DNA from: Chelatococcus sp.
Lineage (GTDB): Bacteria; Pseudomonadota; Alphaproteobacteria; Rhizobiales; Beijerinckiaceae
DNA length: 16,359 nucleotides
Assembly (NCBI GenBank): GCA_003248805.1
Contig: QFQY01000083.1
Location: forward strand, 1-16,359
Reading direction: 5' to 3'
Part shown: positions 6,071-14,811 of the stretch, piece after piece
How the letters are laid out: every line of letters starts with the position of its first letter
How positions within the stretch are numbered: the first letter of the stretch is position 1
Position numbers and translations under genes: made by a program
The notes under the pieces: model-generated
Databases searched by the model: none
What the model saw: the letters and a program-made list of their open reading frames with translations, nothing else
What the model was told of the DNA's origin: nothing

Positions 6071-9000
6071 GCTCAACCTCTTCACCATCCCCGCCGGCGC
6101 GCCCTTCCTCGACGTGCTGGCGCGGGCGATGGTGGAGGGCCGCTTCGGCAGGGTGCACGATCCCGAGGACCCGACGGCGCTGGCGCGGGTGACGCTCTAC
6201 CTGCCGACGCGGCGGGCGGCCCGCGCCTTCGCCGCGCGGCTCGCCGAACGGTCGGGAAGCCCGGCGCTCCTGCTGCCGCGCATCGTGCCGCTCGGCGATG
6301 TCGACGAGGCCGAGACGGCGCAGATCGGCGCGGGCGCCTGGAGCGAGGACCGGACCGGGCCGATCGACCCGCTCGTCCGGCGCATGCTGCTGACCCGGCT
6401 CGTCGACGCCTGGGGCCGCAGCGCCAACCGCAGCCATCTCAGGCTCGACCCGTCCGAGCCCGCGCTCGTGCCGGCCACGCTCGCCGAGGCCTGGGGGCTC
6501 GCCGGAGACCTCGCCCATCTGCTCGACCAGCTCCAGACGGAGCGGATCCCGGTCGAGCGGCTGGCGGGGCTCGATGCGGCGCGGTTCGACAAGGTGTGGC
6601 AGCTCAACGCGACCTTCCTCGGTATTCTGGGCGAGGCCTGGCCGGATGTGCTGGCGGCGCAGGGCGCCTGCGACCCCGCCGCCTTCCGCAACCGCATGCT
6701 CGCCGCCGAGCGCGAGCGGCTGCTGGCGGGCCATGCCAAGGGGCCGATCATCGCCGCCGGATCGACCGGCACGGTGCCCGCGACGGCGGAGCTGCTCGCC
6801 GCCATCGCCCGGCTGCCGAACGGGGCCGTCGTTCTGCCCGGGCTGGATACCGAGCTCGACGACAGGGCGTGGGACGCGATCGCGACCGAGCCGGCCCCGT
6901 CCCACCCGCAGGCGGCGCTGCATCATCTGCTCGGCGTGCTGCAGGCGACGCGCGCGGATGTGCGCGCTCTCGCCGTGCCCGACGCGCCCCGCGCCGCGCG
7001 CGGCGCCCTGCTGCGCGAGGCGATGATGCCGGCTTCCGTTACGGAACTCTGGGGCGAACCGGGACGGCAGGCCGGCGGTCCCGACGCCGCCCTCGCGCTG
7101 TCCGACATCGCCATCGTGGAAGCGGGCGACGAGCGCGAGGAGGCGCTCGCCATCGCCGCCGCCTTGCGCGAGACGCTGGAGCAGGGCGGAGCGCAGGCGG
7201 CGCTGGTGACGCCCGACCGGGGCCTGGCCGAGCGGGTCGCGGTCGAGCTTCGGCGCTGGGGCATCGAGGCGGACGATTCCGCCGGGCTGCCGCTCGGGCG
7301 GTGGCCGGCAGGGTCCCTGCTGCGCCTCGTGCTGGAGGCGGCGCTGGCGCAGATGGCACCGGCGAGCCTCGTGCCCTTGCTGGCCCACCCGCTCTGCCGG
7401 CTCGGCCTGCCGCCGGGAACGGCGCGGCGCGGCGCCTCCGCACTGGAGATCGGCGTCTGGCGCGGCGAGACGGTTGGACGCGGGCTCGCGGGGCTGCATG
7501 CGGCGCTCGCCCGCTGGGACGCGCTCCGGGACGGCGCGCATGTGCCGCGCCCGCGCCGGCGCCTGACGGGCGAGGACCGGGCCGCCGCCGGCGAGGTCCT
7601 GCGCGCGCTCGACGGCGCCTGCACGCCGCTGCTCGAGGCGCTGGCCCGCGAGCAGCCCTCGCTGCGCGAGGTGGCGGCGGCCGCGCGGACGGCTGTCGCG
7701 ACCATCGGCAGCGACGCGGAGGGACGCGCGCTCGCCTTCACGCAGGCCGATGGCGAAGCGCTGGCGACCCTGTTCGACGATCTCGCCGCCGCCCGTGACG
7801 AGATTCCGGAAGGCGGGACGTCACGAGATTTCGTGTCGATCCTCGACGGGCTGCTGTCCGAGCGCGTGGTGACGCGGCGCCCCGGCAGCGCCCATCCGCG
7901 CGTCAGGATCTGGGGCCTGCTCGAAGCCCGCCTGCTCGAAGCCGACCATATCGTGCTCGGCGGCCTGAACGAGAGCGTCTGGCCGCCCGAGACCAAGACG
8001 GATTCCTTCATCAACCGGCCGATGCGGACGGAGCTCGGCCTGTCGCCGCCGGAGCGGCGCGTCGGCCAGACCGCGCATGACTTCGTGCAGGCGCTGATGG
8101 CGCGCCACGTCACGCTGGCGCGGGCGCGCAAGGCCGGCGAGGCCGAGACCATCGCCTCGCGCTTCTGGCAGCGTTTGCAGGCGGTCGCACCGGGGGAGGC
8201 CTGGCGCGAGGCCGTCGGACGCGGCGAGCGGCTGCGCGGCCTGGCGCGCCTCCTGTCGGCACCGCGAGGGGCCGCCACGGCGGGCCGGCCGGCGCCCCGG
8301 CCCCCCCGGGCGCTGCAGCCGCTCATCCTCAGCGTGACCGAGGTCGAGACGCTCTATCGCGACCCCTACCAGATCCATGCCCGCAAGATCCTCAAGCTCG
8401 ACGCGCTCGACGCGCTGGTGGAGGACCCCACCGCGCAGGATCGCGGCAAACTGCTGCATGCGATCGTCGAGGCGTTCACGCAGGCCTATCCCGAGCAGTT
8501 GCCGGCCGATGCGGCGGCGCGGATCGTCGCCATCGGGGACCGGCTGTTCCGCGACTATGCCGACGTGCCGGAGGTCAGGGCCTTCTGGTGGCCGCGCTTC
8601 CTCATGACGGCCGAGCACTTCATTCGCTGGGAGGAGCGGCGGCGCGGCGAGATCGCGCGCATCGGCGTCGAGCTGCGCACCGAGGCGGAGATCAGGCTGG
8701 GGGACGGGGCCGTGCTGCGCCTCGGCGGCCGCGCCGACCGCGTCGAGATGACCCGCCAGCCGGCCCTGCGCATCGTCGATTTCAAGACCGGCGCGACGCC
8801 GAGCAAGGAGCAGGTCGCGAAAGGGTTCGCGCCGCAGCTCACGCTCGAAGCGGAGCTCGCGGCACGCGCAGGCTTCAACGACTTCGCCGGGCCGACCCCG
8901 GTCGAGGCGGTGCTCTACATGAAGCTCCACCACGACGCGAAGGGGTGGGCCAAGGACAAGCCGCTCGATTTCGGCGAGGAGTCGCTGGCCGATGTCGCGA

Positions 9001-9170
9001 GCCGGCATCTCGAACGCCTGATCGAGCATCTCGACGCGCTGCGCTCGGGCCGCGAGGCCTTCGTCTCGCGGCGCGCGCCCGACTATATCCGCTACGCCAG
9101 CCCCTACGACCATCTGGCGCGGGTCAAGGAATGGTCGGCGGCCGCCGGACCCGAGGAGGGCGAGGCATGA
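6063..9170 (+). CDS. addB: Double-strand break repair protein AddB (helicase-like/nuclease subunit)
   Basis: This 1035-residue subunit pairs with AddA to resect double-strand DNA ends up to a recombination hotspot and load RecA. The N terminus, NLFTIPAGAPFLDVLARAMV, stands where a helicase Walker A would be but has no GKT; this fits AddB proteins of alphaproteobacteria. The C-terminal PD-(D/E)XK nuclease is clear: His799 in GKLLHAIVEAF, Asp892 in GGRADRVEM, and Asp906 and Lys908 in RIVDFKTG. The segment YRDPYQIHARKIL (from about residue 760) corresponds to where Bacillus AddB has the first cysteine of its iron-sulfur staple. No cysteine occurs in the last 280 or so residues, so that cluster is absent. 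The ATG at 6063 lies 5 bases before the murU stop. An in-frame GTG at 6000 is less likely because its extra 21 residues are low-complexity and arginine-rich. The stop overlaps the addA start. Confidence 0.95.
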   Translation: MPELNLFTIPAGAPFLDVLARAMVEGRFGRVHDPEDPTALARVTLYLPTRRAARAFAARLAERSGSPALLLPRIVPLGDVDEAETAQIGAGAWSEDRTGPIDPLVRRMLLTRLVDAWGRSANRSHLRLDPSEPALVPATLAEAWGLAGDLAHLLDQLQTERIPVERLAGLDAARFDKVWQLNATFLGILGEAWPDVLAAQGACDPAAFRNRMLAAERERLLAGHAKGPIIAAGSTGTVPATAELLAAIARLPNGAVVLPGLDTELDDRAWDAIATEPAPSHPQAALHHLLGVLQATRADVRALAVPDAPRAARGALLREAMMPASVTELWGEPGRQAGGPDAALALSDIAIVEAGDEREEALAIAAALRETLEQGGAQAALVTPDRGLAERVAVELRRWGIEADDSAGLPLGRWPAGSLLRLVLEAALAQMAPASLVPLLAHPLCRLGLPPGTARRGASALEIGVWRGETVGRGLAGLHAALARWDALRDGAHVPRPRRRLTGEDRAAAGEVLRALDGACTPLLEALAREQPSLREVAAAARTAVATIGSDAEGRALAFTQADGEALATLFDDLAAARDEIPEGGTSRDFVSILDGLLSERVVTRRPGSAHPRVRIWGLLEARLLEADHIVLGGLNESVWPPETKTDSFINRPMRTELGLSPPERRVGQTAHDFVQALMARHVTLARARKAGEAETIASRFWQRLQAVAPGEAWREAVGRGERLRGLARLLSAPRGAATAGRPAPRPPRALQPLILSVTEVETLYRDPYQIHARKILKLDALDALVEDPTAQDRGKLLHAIVEAFTQAYPEQLPADAAARIVAIGDRLFRDYADVPEVRAFWWPRFLMTAEHFIRWEERRRGEIARIGVELRTEAEIRLGDGAVLRLGGRADRVEMTRQPALRIVDFKTGATPSKEQVAKGFAPQLTLEAELAARAGFNDFAGPTPVEAVLYMKLHHDAKGWAKDKPLDFGEESLADVASRHLERLIEHLDALRSGREAFVSRRAPDYIRYASPYDHLARVKEWSAAAGPEEGEA

Positions 9171-12100
9171 GGCCCGCCCCCAACGTCCCGCCGCAGACGC
9201 AGCAGCGTCAGGCTCTCGCCGCCGATCCCGGCCTGAGCGCCTGGGTCTCGGCCAATGCCGGCTCCGGCAAGACGCATGTCCTGGTCAACCGCGTGCTCCG
9301 GCTGCTGCTCGACGGCGTCGCCCCCGGCCGCATGCTCTGCATCACCTACACCAAGGCGGCGGCGGCCAACATGTCGAACCGGATCTACCGGGCGCTCGGC
9401 ACCTGGGCGACACTGCCGGACGGCGCGCTGGCCGAGACGCTGGCCAAGCTGATCGGCCGGCTGCCCTCGGCGACGGAACGCGACCGGGCGCGGCGCCTCT
9501 TCGCGCAGGCGCTGGAGACGCCGGGAGGCCTCAAGATCGAGACCATCCACGCCTTCTGCACGCGCGTGCTGCAATCGGCCCCCTTCGAGGCCAACGTGCC
9601 GCCGCGCTTCGAGGTCGCGGACGATCTCGCCCAGGCCGAGATGCTGCGCGAGGCGCGGCGCGAGCTGCTGGCGGCGGTGGCGGCCGATCCCGCCGGCCCG
9701 GAGGCGCAGGCCCTCGATCTGCTCGCCCGGCAGGCGGCGCAGGACACGTTCGAGACCATCGTGCAGGAGGCGCTGCGACGGCGCGCGCTGTTCACCGACG
9801 AGAGCGGCCGGGCGCGCGACGCCGAGGCGATCCGGCGCGGGCTCGCGGCCGTGCTCGGCATCGCGCCCGACCTCGCGGCCGCGCAGGTGGCGGCCCGGTT
9901 TCGGGAGGAGGTCGCGAACCTGCCCGGGCTGGCGGCGCTGATCGAGGCGCTCACGGCCGGAAGCGCGACGCGGCAGGGCTTCGCGCAGACGCTGAGAGCC
10001 CTGCTCGCCGGCGACGACGGGGGCGACCCCGTCGGGCGGTGCCGGCGCGGCTTCATCACCGATGCGGGCACGATCAACGCGAATATCCGCGGCAAGGGCA
10101 AGTCGGAGTTCGAGGGCGCGCTCATCGACACGCTGGAGGCGCTCGCCGAGCGGCTGCGGGCGGCCGCCGACGAACTCGCCGCCGTCGCGATCCGCGACCG
10201 CAGCCATGCGCTCGCGCTGCTGGTGACGCGCATGCTCGGCTCGTATCAGCGGCAGAAGAGCCGGCGTTCGCTGCTCGACTATGACGACCTGATCGCGCGC
10301 ACGCGCTCGCTGTTCGAGCGGGTCGAGGCCGCCTGGGTGCTCTACAAGCTCGACGCCGGCATCGACCACATCCTGCTCGACGAGGCGCAGGACACGAGCG
10401 AGACGCAATGGGCGATCCTGCGCCGGCTCGCCGAGGAATTCGGCGCCGGAGACGGCACCCGTGCCGGCGGCAAGCCGCGCACGATCTTCGTCGTCGGCGA
10501 CGAGAAGCAGTCGATCTACGGCTTCCAGGGGGCGGCTCCGAACGCCTTCGGCCAGGAGCGGCGCGAACTGGGCCAGCGCCTGATCGCGGCCGAGCAGCGC
10601 TTCGAGACGATCTCGCTCAACACCTCCTTCCGTTCCGTGACCGACATCATGGAGGCGACCGACGCGATCTTCGCGCTGCCGGAGCATGCGCGCGGGCTCG
10701 TCTTCGACGGAGCGACCCGGCCGGAGCCGCACGCCACGGTGAGGCAGGGCGAGCCGGGCTGCGTCGACCTGTGGCCGCTCTGCGCCGACGACATCGGCGA
10801 GCCGCCCGACGCCTGGACCACGCCGGTCGACGCGCCGGAGCGGCGCGGCGGCACGGTGAAGCTGGCGCAGCGCATCGCCACGACGCTCGGGCGCTGGCAC
10901 CGCGCCGGACGCGACGATCTCGGCAATCCGTTCCGGCCGGACCATGTCATGATCCTGCTGCGCCAGCGCGGCGCGCTGTTCGAGGCGATCGTCAAGGCGC
11001 TGAAGGACGCCGACGTCCCGGTGACCGGGCGTGACCGGCTGACACTCTCCGAGCATCCGGCGGTCGAGGACCTCGTCGTGCTCGGCCGCGCCCTGCTGCT
11101 TCCGGAGGACGATCTCACGCTCGCCACGGCGCTCAAGACGCCGCTGATCGGCCTCGACGACGACGACCTGATGCGGCTCGCGCCCGGCCGGCCGGGCTCG
11201 CTGCACGCGGCGCTGCGGCAGGCCGGGGCGGACGAGCCCCGCTATGCCGAAGCCGAGGCGAAACTGGCACGCTGGACGTCCGAAGCCGGCCTATACGGCC
11301 CGTTCCGCTTCTTCGCCGGCCTGCTCGGGCCGGAGGGCGGGCGCAATCTCGCGCTGGCCCGGCTGGGAGCCGAAGCCGGCGACGCGCTCGACGCCTTCCT
11401 GGGCGCGGCCCTCGACCATGAGCGGCGCTACGGCCCCTCGCTCGCCGGCTTCCTCGCCCATGTCGCCGGAACCGCCGCCGAGGTGAAGCGCGACCTTTCG
11501 TCGAGCGCCGGCGAGGTCCGGGTGATGACCGTCCATGGCGCGAAGGGCCTGGAGGCGAAGACGGTGATCCTCGCCGATCTGGGCCCCGAGCCCGGCGCGC
11601 GGCGGCTGCCGAAGATCCTCGGCGTCGCGCCGGCGCGCGGCGCCCCGCTTCCGGTCTGGACACCGGCCGCGGCGGACGACTGCACGGCCACCGCCGCGGC
11701 CAAGGCGCAGGTCATCGAACAGATGGTCGAGGAGCATCACAGGCTGCTCTATGTCGCGATGACCCGCGCCGAGGACCGGCTGATCGTCTGCGCGGCGCAG
11801 CCCAAGGGCGAGGCGCCGGCCGGAAGCTGGTACGCGATGATCGCCGCCGGGCTCGCCGCGTCGCAGACGGGTCTCGCCGAGGTCAGTGAGGGCGGCGAGA
11901 CGTGGCTGCGCTTCATGACCTCGCCGCCCCGGATATCGGCCGAGCCTGCCGCCGTCGAGGCCACCGCCCGCCCGGAAGAGCGGCCGGACTGGCTGTTCCG
12001 GCCGGTGACGTCAGAAAGCGAGCCGGCGCCGCCGCTGAAACCGTCGAACGCGCTCGCGGCCGCCGACCGGGAGGAGCGCGCGGGCGACGGGCCGTTCCTG

Positions 12101-12625
12101 GCCGAGGCCGCTGCTGCGGGGCGGCTGGCGCATCTGCTCCTCCAGATTCTGCCCGAGACGCCGGACGAACGGCGGGCCGAGACCGCGCGTGCCCTCGCCG
12201 AGGCGCGCGGACGCGCGCTGCCGGCGGAGCGGCGCGCGCACATCGTCGCCGGGGCGCTCGCGCTGCTGGCGCGGCCCGAGCTTTCGAGCCTCTTCGGGCC
12301 CGGTTCGCTCGCGGAGGTGCCGCTCGCCGGCGAGATCGTGCTGCCGGACGGGACCCGGCGCGCCGTCACGGGCCAGATCGACCGGCTGGCGGTGACGGCC
12401 GACGACGTGCTGATCGCCGACTTCAAGACCGCGTCGCGGCCTCCGGCCGACCTCTCCGGCGTGCCGGCACGGACGCTGGCGCAGCTCGCCGTCTATCGCG
12501 CCCTCGCACGGGCGATCTATCCCGGCCGTCGCGTGCGAGCCCTGATCGTCTACACGGCGACGCTCACCATGCTGGAGCCGACGGCCGAGGCTCTCGACGC
12601 GAGCCTCGCAGCCATGTCTGGCTAG
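9167..12625 (+). CDS. addA: Double-strand break repair helicase/nuclease AddA
   Basis: This 1152-residue UvrD/Rep-type (superfamily 1) helicase with a C-terminal nuclease is the motor of the AddAB complex. Walker A is AGSGKT (31-36) and Walker B is LLDEAQDT (403-410). Motif III, GDEKQSIYGFQGA, starts near 444. Later helicase motifs include LNTSFRS, VMTVHGAKGLE (near 785-795) and LLYVAMTRAEDRL (near 860-872). The RecB-type nuclease has His989 in GRLAHLLLQ, Asp1072 in GQIDRL, and Asp1085 and Lys1087 in IADFKT. All motifs are intact, so both strands of a break can be cut, one by each subunit. The ATG overlaps the addB stop (ATGA), as expected for a stoichiometric pair. In many related genomes I recall trxA following addA; here it does not, and an aldehyde dehydrogenase comes next. 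No T-rich terminator follows. Confidence 0.97.
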   Translation: MRPAPNVPPQTQQRQALAADPGLSAWVSANAGSGKTHVLVNRVLRLLLDGVAPGRMLCITYTKAAAANMSNRIYRALGTWATLPDGALAETLAKLIGRLPSATERDRARRLFAQALETPGGLKIETIHAFCTRVLQSAPFEANVPPRFEVADDLAQAEMLREARRELLAAVAADPAGPEAQALDLLARQAAQDTFETIVQEALRRRALFTDESGRARDAEAIRRGLAAVLGIAPDLAAAQVAARFREEVANLPGLAALIEALTAGSATRQGFAQTLRALLAGDDGGDPVGRCRRGFITDAGTINANIRGKGKSEFEGALIDTLEALAERLRAAADELAAVAIRDRSHALALLVTRMLGSYQRQKSRRSLLDYDDLIARTRSLFERVEAAWVLYKLDAGIDHILLDEAQDTSETQWAILRRLAEEFGAGDGTRAGGKPRTIFVVGDEKQSIYGFQGAAPNAFGQERRELGQRLIAAEQRFETISLNTSFRSVTDIMEATDAIFALPEHARGLVFDGATRPEPHATVRQGEPGCVDLWPLCADDIGEPPDAWTTPVDAPERRGGTVKLAQRIATTLGRWHRAGRDDLGNPFRPDHVMILLRQRGALFEAIVKALKDADVPVTGRDRLTLSEHPAVEDLVVLGRALLLPEDDLTLATALKTPLIGLDDDDLMRLAPGRPGSLHAALRQAGADEPRYAEAEAKLARWTSEAGLYGPFRFFAGLLGPEGGRNLALARLGAEAGDALDAFLGAALDHERRYGPSLAGFLAHVAGTAAEVKRDLSSSAGEVRVMTVHGAKGLEAKTVILADLGPEPGARRLPKILGVAPARGAPLPVWTPAAADDCTATAAAKAQVIEQMVEEHHRLLYVAMTRAEDRLIVCAAQPKGEAPAGSWYAMIAAGLAASQTGLAEVSEGGETWLRFMTSPPRISAEPAAVEATARPEERPDWLFRPVTSESEPAPPLKPSNALAAADREERAGDGPFLAEAAAAGRLAHLLLQILPETPDERRAETARALAEARGRALPAERRAHIVAGALALLARPELSSLFGPGSLAEVPLAGEIVLPDGTRRAVTGQIDRLAVTADDVLIADFKTASRPPADLSGVPARTLAQLAVYRALARAIYPGRRVRALIVYTATLTMLEPTAEALDASLAAMSG

Positions 12626-12723
12626 AGGCCTCGCGGCCTGTCCACGTCGACAGAGGCGGGTAAGGGGCGAGCGCCCCGGCCCGGCCGCATGGCTGCCATC
12701 CAGATCCGAGCCGTCTTCGGCCC

Positions 12724-12752
12724 GTGACAGAGCGGACGCGGCTGCCTATCGT
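12724..12752 (+). promoter_or_regulatory. Candidate housekeeping promoter of the aldehyde dehydrogenase gene
   Basis: GTGACA at 12724-12729 (5 of 6 to TTGACA) and TATCGT at 12747-12752 (4 of 6 to TATAAT) are 17 bases apart. The start codon is about 90 bases downstream. It lies in the 215-base gap after addA. The match is reasonable for a GC-rich genome but not decisive. Two short GC hairpins lie in the same gap (12626-12639 and 12664-12677). Confidence 0.35.
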
Positions 12753-12840
12753 CCCGTCCGCGGCCGAAGGCTGCCCAGACCCATGGCTGCGCCAGGCGCG
12801 GCCCCGGCATCGGCCCGCAGAATCTCTCGGAGGACTGACC

Positions 12841-14271
12841 ATGTCGCACGCCCAGCAATTCTACATCGACGGCCAGTGGGTCCAGCCTTCGGGCAGCCGG
12901 ACGCTCGGCGTGGTCGACCCCTCGACCGAGGAGGTCTTCGAGACGATCGCGCTCGGCGAACAGGCCGATGTCGACAAGGCCGTGGCTGCCGCCCGCGCCG
13001 CCTTCCCGGCCTTCGCCGCCACCTCCAAGCAGGAACGGCTCGCCCTGATGCGCCGCCTGCTGGAAGCCTACAAGGCACGCTACGACGCGGTCGCCGAGAC
13101 GCTCTCGCGCGAGATGGGCGCGCCGACCACCCTGGCCCACCGCGCCCAGGCGGCGATGGGCACGGCCCATCTCGCCAAGATGATCGAGACGCTCGAGAAT
13201 TTCCATTTCGAGGAGCTGCGCGGCACGACGCTGGTCGCCAAGGAGCCGATCGGCGTCGTCGGCATGATCACGCCCTGGAACTGGCCGATCAACCAGATCA
13301 TGTGCAAGGTCGCGCCCGCTCTCGCCGCCGGCTGCACGATGGTGCTGAAGCCCTCCGAGATCGCGCCGCTCAACGCCGTCATCTTCGCGGAAGCCATGCA
13401 CGAGGCCGGCGTGCCCAAGGGCGTGTTCAACCTCGTCCAGGGCGACGGGCCGACCGTCGGCGAGGCGATCGCGCGCCATCCGGGCGTCGACATGGTCTCC
13501 TTCACCGGCTCGACGCGCGCCGGCATCCTCGTCGCCAAGGCGGCGGCCGATACGGTGAAGCGCGTCCATCAGGAACTCGGCGGCAAGTCCGCGAACATCA
13601 TCCTGGACGATGCCGACCTGAAGACGGCCGTGAAGCTCGGCGTCGAGAGCGTGATGCGCAACTCCGGCCAGTCCTGCAACGCGCCGACCCGGATGTTCGT
13701 GCCGGCGAAGCTGCACGAGGAAGCGCTCGCCGTCGCCAAGGCGACCGCCGAGCCGCTCAAGGTCGGCGCTCCCTCCTCCGAGGACAGCTTCCTCGGGCCG
13801 GTCGTCAGCGAGGTGCAGTACGAGAAGATCCAGCGCCTGATCGAGAGCGGCATCAAGGAAGGCGCGACGCTGGTCACCGGCGGCCCGGGCCGGCCCGAGG
13901 GGCTGAACCGCGGCTACTATGTGCGCCCGACCGTCTTCGGCAACGTCACCGACGATATGACGATCGCGCGGGAGGAGATCTTCGGGCCGGTGCTGTCGAT
14001 CCTGCCCTATGAGAGCGAGGCCGAGGTGGTGGCACGGGCGAACGACACGCCCTACGGCCTCGCATCCTATGTCCAGTCGGGCTCGCTGGAGCGGGCGCGC
14101 AAGGTCGCCGCGCAGATGCGCAGCGGCAATGTCTACATCAACTACCCGGCATGGGACGCCGGCGCGCCCTTCGGCGGCTACAAGCAGTCCGGCAACGGCC
14201 GGGAATATGCCGAGTTCGGCCTCGAGGAATTCCTCGAGATCAAGGGCACGGTCGGCTACGCCGCCGCCTGA
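12841..14271 (+). CDS. NAD(P)+-dependent aldehyde dehydrogenase family protein
   Basis: This 476-residue soluble enzyme of the ALDH superfamily oxidises an aldehyde to its acid. The oxyanion-hole Asn147 is in PWNWPIN, the cofactor motif FTGSTRAG lies near 220-227, Glu245 is in QELGGKS, and the nucleophile Cys279 is in NSGQSCN. EEIFGPVLSILPY and the C-terminal GGYKQSGNGRE are also conserved. Glu and Cys are 34 residues apart, as usual, so it should be active. The start is set by GGAGGA at 12829-12834, 6 bases before the ATG; a GTG frame extension to 12724 lacks such a site and overlaps the likely promoter. The substrate cannot be read from the sequence, and the neighbours (addA before, DUF983 converging) do not suggest a pathway. 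It appears to be a single-gene unit. Family certain, substrate unknown. Confidence 0.93.
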   Translation: MSHAQQFYIDGQWVQPSGSRTLGVVDPSTEEVFETIALGEQADVDKAVAAARAAFPAFAATSKQERLALMRRLLEAYKARYDAVAETLSREMGAPTTLAHRAQAAMGTAHLAKMIETLENFHFEELRGTTLVAKEPIGVVGMITPWNWPINQIMCKVAPALAAGCTMVLKPSEIAPLNAVIFAEAMHEAGVPKGVFNLVQGDGPTVGEAIARHPGVDMVSFTGSTRAGILVAKAAADTVKRVHQELGGKSANIILDDADLKTAVKLGVESVMRNSGQSCNAPTRMFVPAKLHEEALAVAKATAEPLKVGAPSSEDSFLGPVVSEVQYEKIQRLIESGIKEGATLVTGGPGRPEGLNRGYYVRPTVFGNVTDDMTIAREEIFGPVLSILPYESEAEVVARANDTPYGLASYVQSGSLERARKVAAQMRSGNVYINYPAWDAGAPFGGYKQSGNGREYAEFGLEEFLEIKGTVGYAAA

Positions 14272-14289
14272 TCGGACGGGCGCTTCGCG

Positions 14290-14682
14290 TCACCGCGGGC
14301 TTTCGGGCTGCGGGCGCGCGAGGCGTCCTTCCTCGGCCTTGTGGACGAACTGCTCCGCCACCAGCCAGCCCTTGAGCGGCTTGAGCGGCGGAATGCAGGT
14401 CAGCAGGATGAGCGGCAGCGTGGTGACGAGGTGGACCCAGCCGGGCGGCTCGTAGGCGAGCTCCAGCCAGAGCGCGAAGGCCACCGCCGGCACGCAGACG
14501 AACATCATGACGAAGAAGGCCGGGCCGTCCGCCGGGTCGGCGAAGGAATAGTCCAGCCCACAGGCCTCGCAGGACGGCCTGAGCGTCAGGAAGCCATCGA
14601 ACAGCCTGCCCTGCCCGCAACGCGGACAGCGACCGCGCAAGCCGGTCTGCAGCGGCGACAGCCGGGGCCATTTCCTGGTCAT
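14290..14682 (-). CDS. DUF983 small membrane protein with zinc ribbon
   Basis: This 130-residue protein of unknown function belongs to the DUF983 family. WPRLSPLQTGLRGRCPRCGQG opens it in two parts (WPRLSPLQTG then LRGRCPRCGQG), with a Cys4 zinc ribbon formed by Cys19, Cys22, Cys38 and Cys41. Two predicted membrane helices follow at about 55-75 and 82-100, so it sits in the inner membrane with the ribbon probably cytoplasmic. In some bacteria DUF983 genes lie near cytochrome oxidase genes, but nothing here supports that role. The ATG at 14682 is favoured because GGAG (14692-14695 on the minus strand) lies 9 bases upstream. In-frame starts at 14691, 14697 and TTG 14709 are possible. It converges on the aldehyde dehydrogenase with only 18 bases between stops, and may be read through from lpdA, 129 bases upstream. 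Confidence 0.85.
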   Translation of the reverse strand: MTRKWPRLSPLQTGLRGRCPRCGQGRLFDGFLTLRPSCEACGLDYSFADPADGPAFFVMMFVCVPAVAFALWLELAYEPPGWVHLVTTLPLILLTCIPPLKPLKGWLVAEQFVHKAEEGRLARPQPESPR

Positions 14683-14811
14683 GGCGGACATCTCCATGCG
14701 CCGGCTCAATTGTCGGCGCGCCCGACATGCTCACGGATTAGGCAAAGCGCAACGGACGAAGGGACGCATGCGCGCAAGAGTCGCGGATTTCAGGCGCGTC
14801 CGGCTTAACCG

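Noticed and set aside
9104..11206. Long minus-strand open frame opposite addA (700 codons)
   Set aside because: Shadow of addA: low-complexity Arg/Gly/Ala translation and no motifs.
12626..12677. GC hairpins after addA (AGGCC/GGCCT and GGGGC/GCCCC) as a terminator
   Set aside because: The stems are only 5 pairs long with 4-base loops, and neither is followed by a T-run, so an intrinsic terminator cannot be claimed.
14272..14289. Shared terminator between the convergent aldehyde dehydrogenase and DUF983 genes
   Set aside because: Only 18 bases separate the stops, and I see neither a stable inverted repeat nor a T-run.
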